Shown here: positions 14,605 through 23,353 of the stretch, piece after piece
How positions within the stretch are numbered: position 1 is the stretch's first letter
Layout of the letters: every line of letters starts with the position of its first letter
Origin: Thermoleophilia bacterium
GTDB taxonomy: Bacteria; Actinomycetota; Thermoleophilia; Miltoncostaeales; Miltoncostaeaceae
Length of the DNA stretch: 64,000 bases
Direction of reading: 5' to 3'
Assembly (NCBI GenBank): GCA_009694365.1
Contig: SHVE01000003.1
Coordinates: 85,882 to 149,881 of the forward strand
Notes under the pieces: generated by a model
Database searches by the model: none
What the model saw: the letters and a program-made list of their open reading frames with translations, nothing else
Told to the model about the DNA's origin: nothing
Position numbers and translations under genes: made by a program

Positions 14605-15987
14605 ATGCGCGCACCCCATGTCCATGGCCCCATGATGGGCTCACCCCGCCGCATCGCCGTCATCTCGGTGGGAGCGGCGCTGCTGCTCATCGCCATCAAA
14701 CTGGTCACGGGGTTGGCCACCGGCAGTCTTGCCTTCATCTCGGAGGCCACTCACTCGGGCACGGACCTCGTGGCCGCCCTCCTCGCGCTCTTCGCCGTCG
14801 GCGTGGCCGCTCGTCCCGCCGATCGCACCCATCCCTACGGCCATGGGAAGGCCGAGCACCTGTCGGCGCTCGCCGAGGGCGCCGTGCTGGTGATCGTCAG
14901 CATCTGGATCGCCATCGCGGCCATCCAGCGGCTGGTGCAGGGGGGCGATTCCGTCAACGCGGCCTGGTGGGTCATCGGGGTTGCCGTGCTCGTTATGGCC
15001 ATCGACCTCGCGCGCACCGTCACGCTCATCCGGGCGGCTCGTGTCTACTCGAGCGCAGCGCTCAAGGGCAGTGCCATGCACTTCGCGAGTGACCTCGCGG
15101 GTACCGCCGCAGTGCTGGTGGGTCTCCTACTGGTACGTGCCGGCGTGGCCGACGCCGACTCCGTTGCCGCCCTGGTGGTGTCGGTGATCGTGTTGGTCGC
15201 CGCTGGGCGCCTGATGTACGAGAACGTCGAGGTGCTCATGGACCGCGTTCCGGACGCCGACGAGCGGGCCGTGCGCGCGGCGCTCGAGGGCCTTGGCCCG
15301 GCCGTCGAACTGCGGCGGCTGCGCATGCGCTCGGCCGGTGGCCGGGCGTTCGCCGATGTCGTGGTTGCCGTCCCACCGGGCGAGTTGGTGGGGCGTGCCC
15401 ATGCGGCAGCGGATGCCGTGGAGGAGGCCATCGAGACGGCCGTCCCCGGCGCCGACGTGGTGGTCCACGTGGAGCGGACCGACGGCGAGGACGACAACAT
15501 CGCCGACCGTGTACTCGCCGTGGCCCATGAGGTCCCCCGCGTCCGGGAGATCCACAACGTGCGGATCCTCCGCCTCGAGTCCGGAACGGAGGTATCGCTG
15601 CACCTCAAACTGCCGCCGGACACCCTGCTCGGTGAGGCCGACGAGGTGGCGCGCGCGGTGGAGGTGGCCGTCATGCGTGACGTGTCCGGTATCACACGTG
15701 TGCGGTCGCACCTCGAGCCCCTCGGCACACCGGGTGCCGGGCGTGCCCTGGTGGATGATGTGGTCACCCACCACGCCGTGCGCCGGGTTATCGCGGCCGA
15801 GTGCGGGCGTGCCCCCCGTGAAGTGAGTTTGGTCGGCACCGGGGAGGGAGTGGTGGCGTACGTGATCGTGGCCCTGGGTGCCGATGTCACGCTGGCCGAG
15901 GCGCACGACATGAGTGGCCGGGTACGTCGGCGTATCCGTGACGATGTCCCGGGTATTGCCGATGCTTTCGTCGAGGCGCGGGCCTAG
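14605..15987 (+). CDS. Cation diffusion facilitator with extended triple-repeat cytoplasmic domain
   Basis: A 460-residue CDF-family metal/proton antiporter, probably exporting Zn2+ or similar ions. About six membrane helices span residues 12-205. The transport site is visible as THSGTD in TM2 and MHFASD in TM5 (two HxxxD motifs), with the cytoplasmic loop HPYGHGKAEHLSAL between TM2 and TM3. Unlike typical about 300-residue CDF proteins with one dimerisation domain, this has three consecutive ZT-dimer-like units (about residues 215-295, 300-375 and 385-460), each with a hydrophobic strand, an EAH/EAD helix and a final strand. ATG 14605 is one of three close start options (14632, 14635). Confidence 0.85.
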   Translation: MRAPHVHGPMMGSPRRIAVISVGAALLLIAIKLVTGLATGSLAFISEATHSGTDLVAALLALFAVGVAARPADRTHPYGHGKAEHLSALAEGAVLVIVSIWIAIAAIQRLVQGGDSVNAAWWVIGVAVLVMAIDLARTVTLIRAARVYSSAALKGSAMHFASDLAGTAAVLVGLLLVRAGVADADSVAALVVSVIVLVAAGRLMYENVEVLMDRVPDADERAVRAALEGLGPAVELRRLRMRSAGGRAFADVVVAVPPGELVGRAHAAADAVEEAIETAVPGADVVVHVERTDGEDDNIADRVLAVAHEVPRVREIHNVRILRLESGTEVSLHLKLPPDTLLGEADEVARAVEVAVMRDVSGITRVRSHLEPLGTPGAGRALVDDVVTHHAVRRVIAAECGRAPREVSLVGTGEGVVAYVIVALGADVTLAEAHDMSGRVRRRIRDDVPGIADAFVEARA

Positions 15988-16706
15988 GGGCCAGCGGGTC
16001 GCGGACCGTGCCCGGGCGAGCGGGCCAGCCAGTGGCCGTGGTCCTTGAGCCATGCCGAGTCTGCGGCGTGGTCGGGGCGGTGGCGGGCGACGATGGCCCA
16101 GAACGCCGGCGAGTGGTCCATGCGCTCCAGGTGGGCGAGCTCGTGGACGACGACGTACTCGGCCACGCGTAGCGGGGCCATCATGAGTCGCCAACTGAAC
16201 CCGAGTGCTCCGCGGGCCGAGCACGACCCCCAGCGGGTGGTCGGGTCACGCACACCGATGGTGCCTGGTGTCACCCCCATACGGATCGCCTCGACGGCGC
16301 ACGCGGTGCGGAACCAGTGCCGGGCGGCGTCGCGGTAGGCGCGCTCCACCAGATCGCGGACGTCGTCGGGCCGCCGCGTGGCAATGGCTAGGCGCCCCTC
16401 CTCGGGGTGAAACGTGATCCCCGGGCGCCCGGCCTCGCGCACCCCGAGTTCCACCTCACCACCTAGGAACGGAAGCATGTCGCCGTCGGTGAGAGGGGAT
16501 GGAGGGTGGGGTACCAGACGGTCGTGGTGTCGCAGCAGCCAGCGCTCCTTCGACAGCACGGCGCGTTCGATCTGGGCGTCCGGGAGGTGGGTGGGGGCCG
16601 ATACCCTGAGGCCGTCCGGCGTCAATGTCATGCGCACGTTGGAGGACCGGGGGTTGCGCACCAGCACGTACGGGATGCTGCGCCCCCAGATGTCAAGCGT
16701 CGGCAT
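15984..16706 (-). CDS. YgjP-type (M48/SprT-like) zinc metallopeptidase
   Basis: A 240-residue protein of the YgjP/DUF45 metallopeptidase family. The zinc motif HELAHLERMDHSPAFW begins near residue 193 (HExxH plus a downstream His), preceded by the conserved RWGSCSARG and LGFSWRLMMAP segments. The N-terminal region ending RRNPRSSNVRMTLTPDG-like sequence matches the family's beta-rich start. These proteins are soluble and poorly characterised. The stop overlaps the end of the convergent transporter gene by 4 nt. ATG 16706 is used; upstream codons to 16775 are not protein-like. Confidence 0.82.
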   Translation of the reverse strand: MPTLDIWGRSIPYVLVRNPRSSNVRMTLTPDGLRVSAPTHLPDAQIERAVLSKERWLLRHHDRLVPHPPSPLTDGDMLPFLGGEVELGVREAGRPGITFHPEEGRLAIATRRPDDVRDLVERAYRDAARHWFRTACAVEAIRMGVTPGTIGVRDPTTRWGSCSARGALGFSWRLMMAPLRVAEYVVVHELAHLERMDHSPAFWAIVARHRPDHAADSAWLKDHGHWLARSPGHGPRPAGP

Positions 16707-16791
16707 GGCGGTGATGGTCGCGGATGTCCTGCTATTGTGCCCGCGCTCGCACCGTGTGCGACAAATTCGCTTCACAATCCGTTAGTCCATC

Positions 16792-16820
16792 GGGCGTCTT
16801 GCGCCCAAATCTTCAGGAGG
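16792..16820 (+). promoter_or_regulatory. infC leader hairpin and strong Shine-Dalgarno
   Basis: GGGCG-TCTTG-CGCCC (16792-16806) forms a 5-bp hairpin 8 nt before AGGAGG (16815-16820). AGGAGG is 26 nt from the in-frame GTG of infC, too far to serve it directly, so either the mRNA folds or initiation is unusual. Bacterial infC-rpmI-rplT leaders are often autoregulated, which fits but is not shown here. Confidence 0.4.
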
Positions 16821-16846
16821 GGCTCGCCTGACGACGCCCGTAGCGC

Positions 16847-17494
16847 GTGCCACCTAGGCGCGGTCCAGATACCCGCCCGCCCGCCGGTCCGTCCACCCGG
16901 ATCAACGACGCCATTCGCGTCGACATGATCCGGCTCATCGACGAGAGTGGCGACAATCGGGGGGAAATGCGCACCCAGGAGGCCATGGAGCACGCCATCG
17001 GGCTCAACCTCGACCTCGTCGAGGTTGCTCCCGAGGCCCGCCCGCCCGTGTGCCGGATCATGGATTATGGCAAGTGGCGCTATGAGCAGGAGCAGAAGGC
17101 CAAGCAGGCGCGGAAGCACCAGAGCACGATCACCATCAAGGAGATCAAGTTCCGGCCGAAGATCGATCCGCACGACTACGACACCAAGAAGGGCCATGTC
17201 CTTCGGTTCCTCAGGAACCGTGACAAGGTCAAGGTTACGATCATGTTCCGGGGGCGCGAACTCATGCACCCGGAGCGCGGAGAGGCCCTCCTCCTCAGGT
17301 TGGCCGACGAGGTTGTGGACATGGCAATCATCGAGAGCCGCCCGAACCTTGACGGACGTAACATGATCATGATGCTCGCTCCGCTGAAGGAAACGGTCGT
17401 GAGGCTCGCCAAGGAGGATGGCGTTGTTCCCCCCGTCGCAACCGAGATAGAGCCCGCCGCAGAGATATCACCCGAGATCGCAGCATCTTCCTAG
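16847..17494 (+). CDS. infC: Translation initiation factor IF-3
   Basis: IF-3, which binds the 30S subunit, blocks premature joining to 50S and proofreads start codons. The N-domain begins TRINDAIRVDMIRLIDESGDN, with LNLDLVEVAPEARPPVCRIM and DYGKWRYEQEQKAKQARKHQ, then the C-domain KEIKFRPKIDPHDYDTKKGH and VKVTIMFRGRELMHPERG. The C-terminus carries a 25-residue acidic/Ala extension. The start is uncertain: GTG 16847 is the only standard codon upstream of the conserved N-terminus; an ATC (16901) directly before the N-domain is an alternative in keeping with the rare start codons known for infC. It heads infC-rpmI-rplT. Confidence 0.93.
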   Translation: MPPRRGPDTRPPAGPSTRINDAIRVDMIRLIDESGDNRGEMRTQEAMEHAIGLNLDLVEVAPEARPPVCRIMDYGKWRYEQEQKAKQARKHQSTITIKEIKFRPKIDPHDYDTKKGHVLRFLRNRDKVKVTIMFRGRELMHPERGEALLLRLADEVVDMAIIESRPNLDGRNMIMMLAPLKETVVRLAKEDGVVPPVATEIEPAAEISPEIAASS

Positions 17495-17513
17495 ACAGAG
17501 CGAGTCGCTAGAT

Positions 17514-17711
17514 ATGCCCAAGATGAAGACCCATAAGGCCGCCTCCAAGCGCTTCCGCGTCACGCCGAAGGGCAAGATCGTGTACGTGCACTCGGGGCTA
17601 CGGCACAATCTCGAGCACCTTTCGAGCAAGAGCCACCGCGCGATCAAGCGCCCGGCCACGCTCGCCGAGGCTGACCGGCCGGCGATTCTCCGGCTTCTGG
17701 GAAGGCGGTAG
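17514..17711 (+). CDS. rpmI: Ribosomal protein bL35
   Basis: A 65-residue 50S ribosomal protein L35. The start MPKMKTHKAASKRFRVTPKG and the end RAIKRPATL...LLGRR match the family, with high Lys/Arg content for rRNA binding. It lies between infC (19 nt upstream) and rplT (3 nt downstream), the classical operon order. Confidence 0.97.
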   Translation: MPKMKTHKAASKRFRVTPKGKIVYVHSGLRHNLEHLSSKSHRAIKRPATLAEADRPAILRLLGRR

Positions 17712-17714
17712 TCC

Positions 17715-18077
17715 ATGGCCCGTGTTAAGCGATCCGTCTCCGCTCGGAAGAAGCGCCGCAAGGTTCTGGCGCAGGCCAAGGGGTACTGGGGTACCAAGCA
17801 CTCGTCGTATCGCCGTGCGAAGGAGCAGGTCCAGCGCTCAGGTAACTACGCCTATCGTGACCGCCGCGTTCGCAAGCGCGACTTCCGTCGTCTGTGGATC
17901 GCCCGGATCAACGCGGCGGCACGGTTGAACGGCCTCACGTATGGCGAGTTGATCCACGGTCTCGGCCTCGCCGCCGTGGAACTTGATCGCAAGATGCTCG
18001 CGGACCTTGCCGTCCACGAGCCCGAGCACTTCGCCGCCCTGTGCGCGCGGGCCGCTGACGCCCGCGCGGCCGTCTGA
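17715..18077 (+). CDS. rplT: Ribosomal protein bL20
   Basis: A 120-residue 50S ribosomal protein L20, needed early in 23S rRNA assembly and, in other bacteria, an operon autoregulator. [20 protein letters not shown] at the N-terminus, then [19 protein letters not shown] and [20 protein letters not shown], are diagnostic. The globular C-terminal part ([13 protein letters not shown]) is full length. It is the third gene of the infC operon. Confidence 0.97.
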   Translation: MARVKRSVSARKKRRKVLAQAKGYWGTKHSSYRRAKEQVQRSGNYAYRDRRVRKRDFRRLWIARINAAARLNGLTYGELIHGLGLAAVELDRKMLADLAVHEPEHFAALCARAADARAAV

Positions 18078-18169
18078 CCGAGGGACCCGGGCCCGCGACT
18101 CAACTGAGCGGCGGGGGCGGCCCGGGTGGGCCCCTCCGTCGCGTCACGTCGAGTCACAATCAGGCGCTT

Positions 18170-18940
18170 GTGAAGGTGAAGCGCCTGCAGCAGAAGCGCA
18201 CCCGTCGTGAGGAGCGGCTACTGGTCGCCGAGGGCGAGGACGTCGTGCAGGCGGCGCTCGATCATGGGATCGTGCCGTCTTTGCTCATCTTCGACGAGGA
18301 GCGGGTGGCAGAGGATGACCCGCGCGTGCTCGCCACCTCGTCGGTGCGTGAGCGCTACATGGTGAGTACCCGCCTGATGGGCGGCATCAGCACGATGGCG
18401 CAACCGCCACGCATTCTCGGGGTCTTTCCCCAGCCGGGGCCATACCACTTCCGCAGCGTCGCCATGCCGCCGACGATCGGTGTGTATCTCGCAGGCGTGG
18501 CCGATCCGGGGAACGTGGGCACGCTCGTCCGCACATCCGCCGCGCTCGGCGCCGACTGGCTGGCGCTCGGTCCCGGGTCGGCCGATGTGGCGCATCCGCG
18601 CGCGGTACGCGCGGCGATGGGAGCGACGTTCACCCTCCCGCTGCTCGAAGGCGTGCGCCCCGAGGACCTCGTCACCGTTGAGGGCTTTCGCATCGTGGCC
18701 GCCGTGGCGCACGGGGGCGAGGCGCCCTGGGATGTTGACCTCACCGTGCCCACCGTGCTTGCGTTGGGTGCCGAGCGTGCCGGCCTCGACCCGGTTATGG
18801 ACGCCTTGCGCGCATCGGTGGAGGTGGTGGAGGTGACCATTCCGCAGGCCGACGGGGCGGAGTCGCTCAATGTGTCGGCCGCGGGCGCGGTGCTGCTCGC
18901 GGAGCGCCTGCGGCAGTCCATTAGAATGCCACGGTCATGA
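18170..18940 (+). CDS. TrmH-family RNA 2'-O-methyltransferase
   Basis: A 256-residue SpoU/TrmH methyltransferase commonly placed between rplT and pheS. The N-terminal part (RLQQKRTRREERLLVAEGED) is the substrate-binding domain of RlmB/TsnR-like enzymes. The three SPOUT motifs are ADPGNVGTLVRTSAALGAD, LALGAERAGL and IPQADGAESLNVSAAGAVL. The target is probably 23S rRNA ribose, but it cannot be fixed from sequence. It starts at GTG 18170 and its stop overlaps the pheS ATG (ATGA), implying coupled translation with the tRNA synthetase genes. Confidence 0.87.
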   Translation: MKVKRLQQKRTRREERLLVAEGEDVVQAALDHGIVPSLLIFDEERVAEDDPRVLATSSVRERYMVSTRLMGGISTMAQPPRILGVFPQPGPYHFRSVAMPPTIGVYLAGVADPGNVGTLVRTSAALGADWLALGPGSADVAHPRAVRAAMGATFTLPLLEGVRPEDLVTVEGFRIVAAVAHGGEAPWDVDLTVPTVLALGAERAGLDPVMDALRASVEVVEVTIPQADGAESLNVSAAGAVLLAERLRQSIRMPRS

Positions 18941-19953
18941 GTTTGATCCCCGATCTCGATGTCTTCGCGAGCGAAGCGGTGGCCGAGATCGGCGTCGCCG
19001 CCGATCTCGGCGCCCTCGAACAGGTGCGCGTCCGGCTCCTCGGTCGCAAGGCACCCCTCACCGAACTGCTCGGGTCCATCGGCGCGCTTCCCCCGGAGGA
19101 TCGTGGTCGGGTGGGCAAGAACGGCAACGCCGTGCGCCGGGCAATCGAGGCGGCGCTCATCGCCCGCCACGCGGTGCTGGCGGGCGAGGCCATGGGCAGC
19201 GCACTCGTGGCGGATCGCGCCGATGTCACGCTGCCGGGTGACCGGTTCCCCATCGGCGCGTTGCATCCCATCTCACAGGTACGCCTCGAGGTGGAGGACA
19301 TCTTTCTAGGGATGGGCTACTCCGTGGCCGACGGTCCCGAGGTGGAGACCGGCTTCAACAACTTCACCGCGCTCAACACGCCGGACGGTCACCCCGCGCG
19401 CTCCGAGAGTGACACGTTCTTCGTTGCGGGCGGTGAGCGGGACGAGGTGCTCCTCCGCACCCAGACCTCGCCCGTGCAGATCCGCACGATGCTGGCGACG
19501 CCGCCGCCCATCTACGTTATCGCCCCGGGCACGGTGTACCGCCGCGACGACGTGGATGCCACGCACAGCCCCATGTTCCATCAGGTGGAGGGGCTGGCCG
19601 TGGACGAGGGCCTGTCGTTTGCACACCTCACAGGCACCATCACCTACTTCCTGCGTGAACTCCTCGGGGACCGCGAAGTGCGAGTGATTCCGCACTTCTT
19701 CCCGTTCACCGAGCCGTCGGTGGACGTGAGCGTGTCCTGGACTGGCCGGGATGGCCGCACCGAATGGCTGGAGGTCGCGGGCGCCGGAATGGTGGATCCC
19801 AACGTCTTCGTCAACGTGGGCTACGACCCCGAGCGGTGGACCGGCTTCGCCTTTGGCTTCGGGCTCGATCGGATCGCGATGATCCGCCACCAGATCTCCG
19901 ACATCCGGTTGCTCTACAGCGGCGACCTCCGGTTTCTGGAGCAGTTCTCGTGA
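18937..19953 (+). CDS. pheS: Phenylalanyl-tRNA synthetase alpha subunit
   Basis: A 338-residue class II synthetase catalytic subunit, which charges tRNA-Phe as an alpha2-beta2 complex with PheT. An N-terminal coiled-coil region binds tRNA. Motif 1 surrounds LHPISQVRLEVEDIF, with the Phe-specific VADGPEVETGFNNFTALNTP. Motif 2 is APGTVYRRDDVDATHSPMFH, and motif 3 is GFAFGFGLDRIAMI near the C-terminus. It begins at ATG 18937, overlapping the upstream methyltransferase stop, and ends in a GTGA overlap with pheT. Confidence 0.96.
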   Translation: MSLIPDLDVFASEAVAEIGVAADLGALEQVRVRLLGRKAPLTELLGSIGALPPEDRGRVGKNGNAVRRAIEAALIARHAVLAGEAMGSALVADRADVTLPGDRFPIGALHPISQVRLEVEDIFLGMGYSVADGPEVETGFNNFTALNTPDGHPARSESDTFFVAGGERDEVLLRTQTSPVQIRTMLATPPPIYVIAPGTVYRRDDVDATHSPMFHQVEGLAVDEGLSFAHLTGTITYFLRELLGDREVRVIPHFFPFTEPSVDVSVSWTGRDGRTEWLEVAGAGMVDPNVFVNVGYDPERWTGFAFGFGLDRIAMIRHQISDIRLLYSGDLRFLEQFS

Positions 19954-22376
19954 AGGTGCCTCTGGAGTGGCTGCGCGAGGTTATGCCCACCGATCTGAGC
20001 GATACGGAGATCGCCGATCGCCTCACGGCGACGGGCACCGCGGTCGAGACAACGATCACCCGGGGGATCCCCGTCACCGACGGCAACCGCGAGGCGTTCC
20101 GGGTGGGCAAGGTGCTCACCGCGCTGCAGCACCCCGACGCCGACCGCCTGCACATACTGAGCGTGGATACCGGTGAGGGGGCACCCCGCCCGATCGTGTG
20201 CGGGGCGGCCAACGTGGCCGCGGGCCAGACCGTAGCCGTTGCCATCCCGGGGGCCGTGCTGCCGGATGGGCACACCCTGAGCGCGGCGACGCTACGCGGG
20301 GTCGAGAGCCTCGGCATGGTGTGCTCAGCATCCGAGTTGGAGGTTCCCGGGGAGAGTGACGGCATCATGGTGCTGTCCGACGACCTTGTCGCCGGCACGT
20401 CGCTCCTCGATGTGCTGCCCTCCGCCGGAACGATTCTCGAACTGGAGCTCACGCCCAACCGGGGTGACTGTCAGGGCATCGTCGGGATCGCCCGCGAGGT
20501 CCACGCCATCACCGGTGAGCCGCTGCCCGCGCTCGACCTGACGCTGCCACCCGAGACCGGTCCCGGTCAGGTCGGCGACTACGTGTCGGTCACGGTGGAG
20601 GCCACCGATCTCTGCCCGCGCTACATGACTCGCGTGTGTGTGGATGTGGCCGTGGGTCCGTCGCCGGCGTGGCTGGTCCGTCGGTTGAACGCCGCCGGCA
20701 TGCGCAGCATCAACAACGTGGTGGACATCACGAACTACGTGATGTTGCTCACGGCGCAGCCGCTCCATGCGTTCGACCTCGACCGCCTCGCGGGACCGGC
20801 GATCGTCGTGCGGCGGGCCGCTGAGGGGGAACGCATCACCACGCTCGACGGCCATGAGCGCACGTTGTCGTCGGATCATCTCGTTATCGCCGACGCGGAG
20901 CGACCGGCGGTGATCGCGGGCATCGTCGGTGCCGCGTTCGCCGAAGTGGCGGTGGGCACCACACGCGTGCTGTTGGAGGCCGCGACGTTCGACGGCCCGA
21001 CGATCATCCACACCTCGTTAGGTCTCGGACTCCGCACCGAGTCGAGCGCGCGGTTTGAGAAGGGGCAGCCGCGTGAGCTTCCGCCCGTGGCCATGGCCAT
21101 CGCGTGTCGCCTGATGCACGAGCTGGCTGCCGCGGCGCTGGTGCCCGGGGTCCTCGACGTCTATGAACCCGCGCCGACCCGCGCGCCCATCGCTCTGCGC
21201 CACCAGCGCGTGGCGGACCTCCTTGGGGTGGACATCGGCGCCGACGAGAGCGCCGGCATCCTTCAGCGTCTGGGGTGCACGGTGACCCCGGCGACGGGGG
21301 CGCACATGGTGGAGGTGCCGTGGCATCGCGCCGGCGACCTGCAGCGCGAGATCGACCTCATCGAGGAGGTCGGGCGTATCCATGGGTTCGACCGCATTCC
21401 GGGGGTGCTGCCGCGAGTGACCGCCCGGGCACGCCTGACCCCTGCGCAGTCCATCGTTCGTCGCGTGACTCGTCGGGCCGCTGATCTGGGGTTGTCGGAG
21501 ACCATCTCGTACCGCTTCGTCGCTGAGCAGGATGCCGATCGATTGTGTTTACCGGGCGACGATTCGCGTCGGCACGTCGTCCGCCTGTCAAACGCGTTGT
21601 CGGACGAGATGGCCGTGATGCGTCGGTCGCTCGTCCCCGGCTTGCTCCGTGCCGTGGAGCGGAACCAGCGCCACCAGCGTCGTGATGGCGGCATCTTCGA
21701 GGTGGGGCGTACCTACGCGCCGGCGGCCGACGGACTCGCTGATGAGCCCGAGGAGATCACGGCCGTGCTGTTTGGCGCCCCCGGTGCACGGGGATGGCGG
21801 CAGACACCGGGGGATGCAGACGTGTGGGCGGCCACGGGCCTCGCCATCGCGCTCGCGCGCGCGGCCGGACTGGAGGCCATCGCCGAGCCCGGCTCCGGCG
21901 AGCCCTACCTGCACCCGGTGCGTCAGGCGCACATCACGGTGGGTGGCCGAGGAATCGGGATCGCCGGCGAGGTGCACCCGCTCGTCTGCCAGGCGTTCGA
22001 CGTGACGGGCCCCGTGGTCATCGCCACGCTTCGGGTGGCCGGGCTCACCGATGCCCGTCCCACTGCGCCGCGCACGTACGTGGACCTGATCTCGGTGCCC
22101 GTCTCTACGCGCGACCTCGCCGTGATCATTCCCGATTCGGTGCCCGCCGCCCGCGTGATCGAGGTGGTACGGGCGTCGGGTGGCGAGTTGGTGCACGACG
22201 TCGAGGTGTTTGACCACTACGACGGTGATCAGGTACCCGCGGGGCATGTGAGCCTCGCGGTGCGCACCTACATCGCCGCCCCGGGGCGTACGCTCACCGA
22301 CGATGAGATCGACGCCGTCACGGACCGCGCGGTGACCGCGCTCGAGCAGGCCGTCGGGGCGACGCTGCGCTCGTGA
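19950..22376 (+). CDS. pheT: Phenylalanyl-tRNA synthetase beta subunit
   Basis: An 808-residue beta subunit carrying tRNA-binding and editing domains. The N-terminus VKVPLEWLREVMPTDLSD is followed by the EMAP/OB-fold domain (VGKVLTALQHPDADRLHIL, IVCGAANVAAGQTVAVAIPG). The B3/B4 editing domain contains INNVVDITNYVMLLTAQPLH. B5 lies near VADLLGVDIGADES with WHRAGDLQREIDLIEEVGRI, and a C-terminal ferredoxin-fold anticodon-binding domain contains RDLAVIIPDSVPAARVIEVV. GTG 19950 overlaps the pheS stop, and the stop overlaps argC. Confidence 0.95.
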   Translation: MKVPLEWLREVMPTDLSDTEIADRLTATGTAVETTITRGIPVTDGNREAFRVGKVLTALQHPDADRLHILSVDTGEGAPRPIVCGAANVAAGQTVAVAIPGAVLPDGHTLSAATLRGVESLGMVCSASELEVPGESDGIMVLSDDLVAGTSLLDVLPSAGTILELELTPNRGDCQGIVGIAREVHAITGEPLPALDLTLPPETGPGQVGDYVSVTVEATDLCPRYMTRVCVDVAVGPSPAWLVRRLNAAGMRSINNVVDITNYVMLLTAQPLHAFDLDRLAGPAIVVRRAAEGERITTLDGHERTLSSDHLVIADAERPAVIAGIVGAAFAEVAVGTTRVLLEAATFDGPTIIHTSLGLGLRTESSARFEKGQPRELPPVAMAIACRLMHELAAAALVPGVLDVYEPAPTRAPIALRHQRVADLLGVDIGADESAGILQRLGCTVTPATGAHMVEVPWHRAGDLQREIDLIEEVGRIHGFDRIPGVLPRVTARARLTPAQSIVRRVTRRAADLGLSETISYRFVAEQDADRLCLPGDDSRRHVVRLSNALSDEMAVMRRSLVPGLLRAVERNQRHQRRDGGIFEVGRTYAPAADGLADEPEEITAVLFGAPGARGWRQTPGDADVWAATGLAIALARAAGLEAIAEPGSGEPYLHPVRQAHITVGGRGIGIAGEVHPLVCQAFDVTGPVVIATLRVAGLTDARPTAPRTYVDLISVPVSTRDLAVIIPDSVPAARVIEVVRASGGELVHDVEVFDHYDGDQVPAGHVSLAVRTYIAAPGRTLTDDEIDAVTDRAVTALEQAVGATLRS

Positions 22377-23353
22377 GCACGGTTCATGTCATCGGTGCCG
22401 CCGGATTCGCGGGCGCGCAACTGGCCGCGCTCATCGACGCCCATCCGCACTTCACACTGGGTCAGATCACGGCCCGGGCCGACGCGGGCAGGCGTCTCGT
22501 CGAGGTCGCACCGGAGTACCGGGTGGACGCCGTGCTTGCCGAGTTTGACCCGGCCGATGTCGTCGCGGGTGACTTCGCGGCGGTGTGCTACCCCCACGGC
22601 GAGGCAGCGGCAGCGGTGTCGGAGTTGGTGGACCGTGGCGTTCGTGTGGTGGACGTGTCGGCCGACCACCGTTTACGTGACGCCGCCGCCTATCCCGCGT
22701 GGTACGGGTTCGACCATCCACGCCCCGACCTGGTGGCACACGCCGTCTACGGCCTGCCCGAGATCAACCGCGAAGCGATTCGCACCGCGACCCTCGTGGC
22801 CAACCCGGGCTGCTACCCCACCGCATCGCTGCTGGCGCTGCTACCCCTCCGCGGCCGCCTGTCCGACATCATCATCGACGCCAAGAGCGGCGTGAGTGGC
22901 GCGGGCCGGACACCGACGCCGGATGTCCACTATTCGTCGGTGGCCGACAACGTGCGTGCGTATCAGGTGCTCACGCACCGTCACACCCCGGAGATCGCGC
23001 AGGAGATGGGTGCGCCCGTGGTGTTCACCCCGCACCTGGTTCCGGTGGACCGTGGCCTGCTGGTGTCGGCGTACGCCCGCATCGAGGGTGATGTGCCCCA
23101 CGCCGACGACCTCCGCGCGGCGTACGCCGACGTCTACGAGGGCCACCCCTTCGTGGAGGTGGTGGACGCTCCCCCCGACCTCCGGGCGGTGCAGCACACC
23201 AACCTCGCTCAGGTGTGTCCGCTGGTGGACCCGACATCGGCGCGTCTGATCGTCTTTGCCGTCATCGACAACCTCATGAAGGGCGCCGCGGGCCAGGCGG
23301 TGCAGAACCTCAACCTCATGGCCGGTCGGCCCGAGACCGAGGGCCTGCTCTGA
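22373..23353 (+). CDS. argC: N-acetyl-gamma-glutamyl-phosphate reductase
   Basis: A 326-residue ArgC, the NADPH-dependent third step of arginine synthesis (N-acetylglutamyl phosphate to the semialdehyde). A Rossmann N-terminus (VHVIGAAGFAGAQLAALI), the VVDVSADHRLRD segment, the catalytic Cys in VANPGCYPTASLLALL and the IIDAKSGVSGAGRTP active-site loop are all present. It begins at GTG 22373, overlapping the pheT stop, so arginine genes are transcriptionally joined to pheST. argJ follows with the same kind of overlap. Confidence 0.95.
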   Translation: MSTVHVIGAAGFAGAQLAALIDAHPHFTLGQITARADAGRRLVEVAPEYRVDAVLAEFDPADVVAGDFAAVCYPHGEAAAAVSELVDRGVRVVDVSADHRLRDAAAYPAWYGFDHPRPDLVAHAVYGLPEINREAIRTATLVANPGCYPTASLLALLPLRGRLSDIIIDAKSGVSGAGRTPTPDVHYSSVADNVRAYQVLTHRHTPEIAQEMGAPVVFTPHLVPVDRGLLVSAYARIEGDVPHADDLRAAYADVYEGHPFVEVVDAPPDLRAVQHTNLAQVCPLVDPTSARLIVFAVIDNLMKGAAGQAVQNLNLMAGRPETEGLL

